This document shows positions 22,780-22,934 of a stretch of 22,934 bases of DNA, piece by piece (the stretch's first letter is position 1; every line of letters starts with the position of its first letter). The DNA comes from Alphaproteobacteria bacterium (GTDB lineage: Bacteria; Pseudomonadota; Alphaproteobacteria; Bin95). The notes beneath the pieces are model-generated. The model saw nothing but the letters and a program-made list of their open reading frames with translations. It was not told the DNA's origin and made no database searches. The DNA lies in NCBI GenBank assembly GCA_022822125.1, contig JAJECF010000089.1, positions 1 to 22,934 of the forward strand. Reading direction: 5' to 3'. Position numbers and translations under genes: made by a program.

Positions 22780-22934
22780 ATGCCCAATCCGCGAACCCAG
22801 GGCGGAATCCCCGCGGACGCCTGCAAACGGGACAGCGACCCAGGGCGCGCGCCAATGCCGACAACTCTCCTGTATTCCGCCAGAATCGGCAGCCCGCCTC
22901 ATCCGGTGCGTGCATGGACCACCATGGGTTTTCC

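Larger units (their letters stand above)
13139..22934. mobile_element. Integrated genomic island, left end at the sulfatase break, right end not seen
   Basis: The island call rests on a gene interrupted at a precise point, two tyrosine recombinase genes immediately inside that point, a cargo of nuclease, toxin-antitoxin and restriction-modification genes, a transposase remnant, and segments of lower GC (about 15760-16030 and 17225-18240) unlike the left half of the window. No tRNA gene is at the boundary. The right boundary, the second att copy and the 3' half of the sulfatase are not in the window. A contig-join artefact at 13138 is a possible alternative. Confidence 0.6.
22369..22934. other. 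Right-edge stretch without a confident gene
   Basis: About 560 bases follow the restriction enzyme without a recognisable gene on either strand. A 14-codon ATG frame starts at 22448 (MTDKIIELSRAARR) inside the right arm of a hairpin and then stops; it looks like the truncated start of a gene but cannot be assigned. A long minus-strand frame (22327-22902) overlaps the restriction gene and contains the repeated MRRA-coding sequence described separately; it looks like a by-product of high GC. No att copy matching the left junction was seen. Confidence 0.4.

Overview
The window is a GC-rich chromosomal segment that looks alphaproteobacterial (a Rhodospirillales/Hyphomicrobiales-like organism is the best guess; genus not determinable). 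The main support is a complete set of ligase-associated DNA damage response (LAD) genes, common in Alphaproteobacteria, with high-GC codon use and tight ATGA-type overlaps. Positions 1-13138 look like core or long-resident DNA. From about 13139 to the right edge the sequence looks like an integrated island whose right end is not seen.

Left part (1-7760): a small ORF with a strong ribosome binding site and a WD40-repeat protein come first. The LAD cluster follows, split into two divergent arms from a 46-bp gap: helicase then PdeM nuclease/phosphoesterase leftward, exonuclease then DNA ligase rightward. The helicase, PdeM and exonuclease keep their catalytic motifs. The ligase is a full-length open frame in which nearly every nucleotidyltransferase residue is replaced (motif I K-W-D-G reads Q-W-A-G). 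It appears to be a pseudo-ligase retained beside its intact partners, and is the most striking observation here. Its 3' end overlaps a convergent gene for a small membrane/coiled-coil protein.

Middle part (7760-13146): a co-directional set reads as an accessory catabolic locus: an uncharacterised 347-aa protein, a 71-aa protein, a class II aldolase/adducin-family enzyme, a cytoplasmic molybdopterin oxidoreductase of the DMSO/TMAO/biotin-sulfoxide reductase type, and a sulfatase. The sulfatase is cut off inside its C-terminal metal-binding motif (expected S-D-H-G-D, found S-D-R-T-stop), exactly where the island begins. The junction carries a small hairpin followed by ATTGAAAC, which resembles a CRISPR repeat, then five TGCAA-type hexamers.

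Right part (13139-22934): two abutting tyrosine recombinases with complete catalytic sets, an AT-rich spacer with a nine-G tract, a winged-helix/GIY-YIG nuclease-like protein, a broken IS1595-type transposase start, small conserved and membrane ORFs, an AT-rich membrane/coiled-coil protein, and a FitA/FitB-type toxin-antitoxin pair overlapping by ATGA with a single-chain type IIL (MmeI-like) restriction-modification enzyme. The content suggests a defence and stability island. The last 560 bases hold no confident gene but contain a perfect 11-bp-stem hairpin and a three-copy GCGCGCCGCAT repeat.

All functional calls rest on motif reading and family knowledge from memory; no database search was run.
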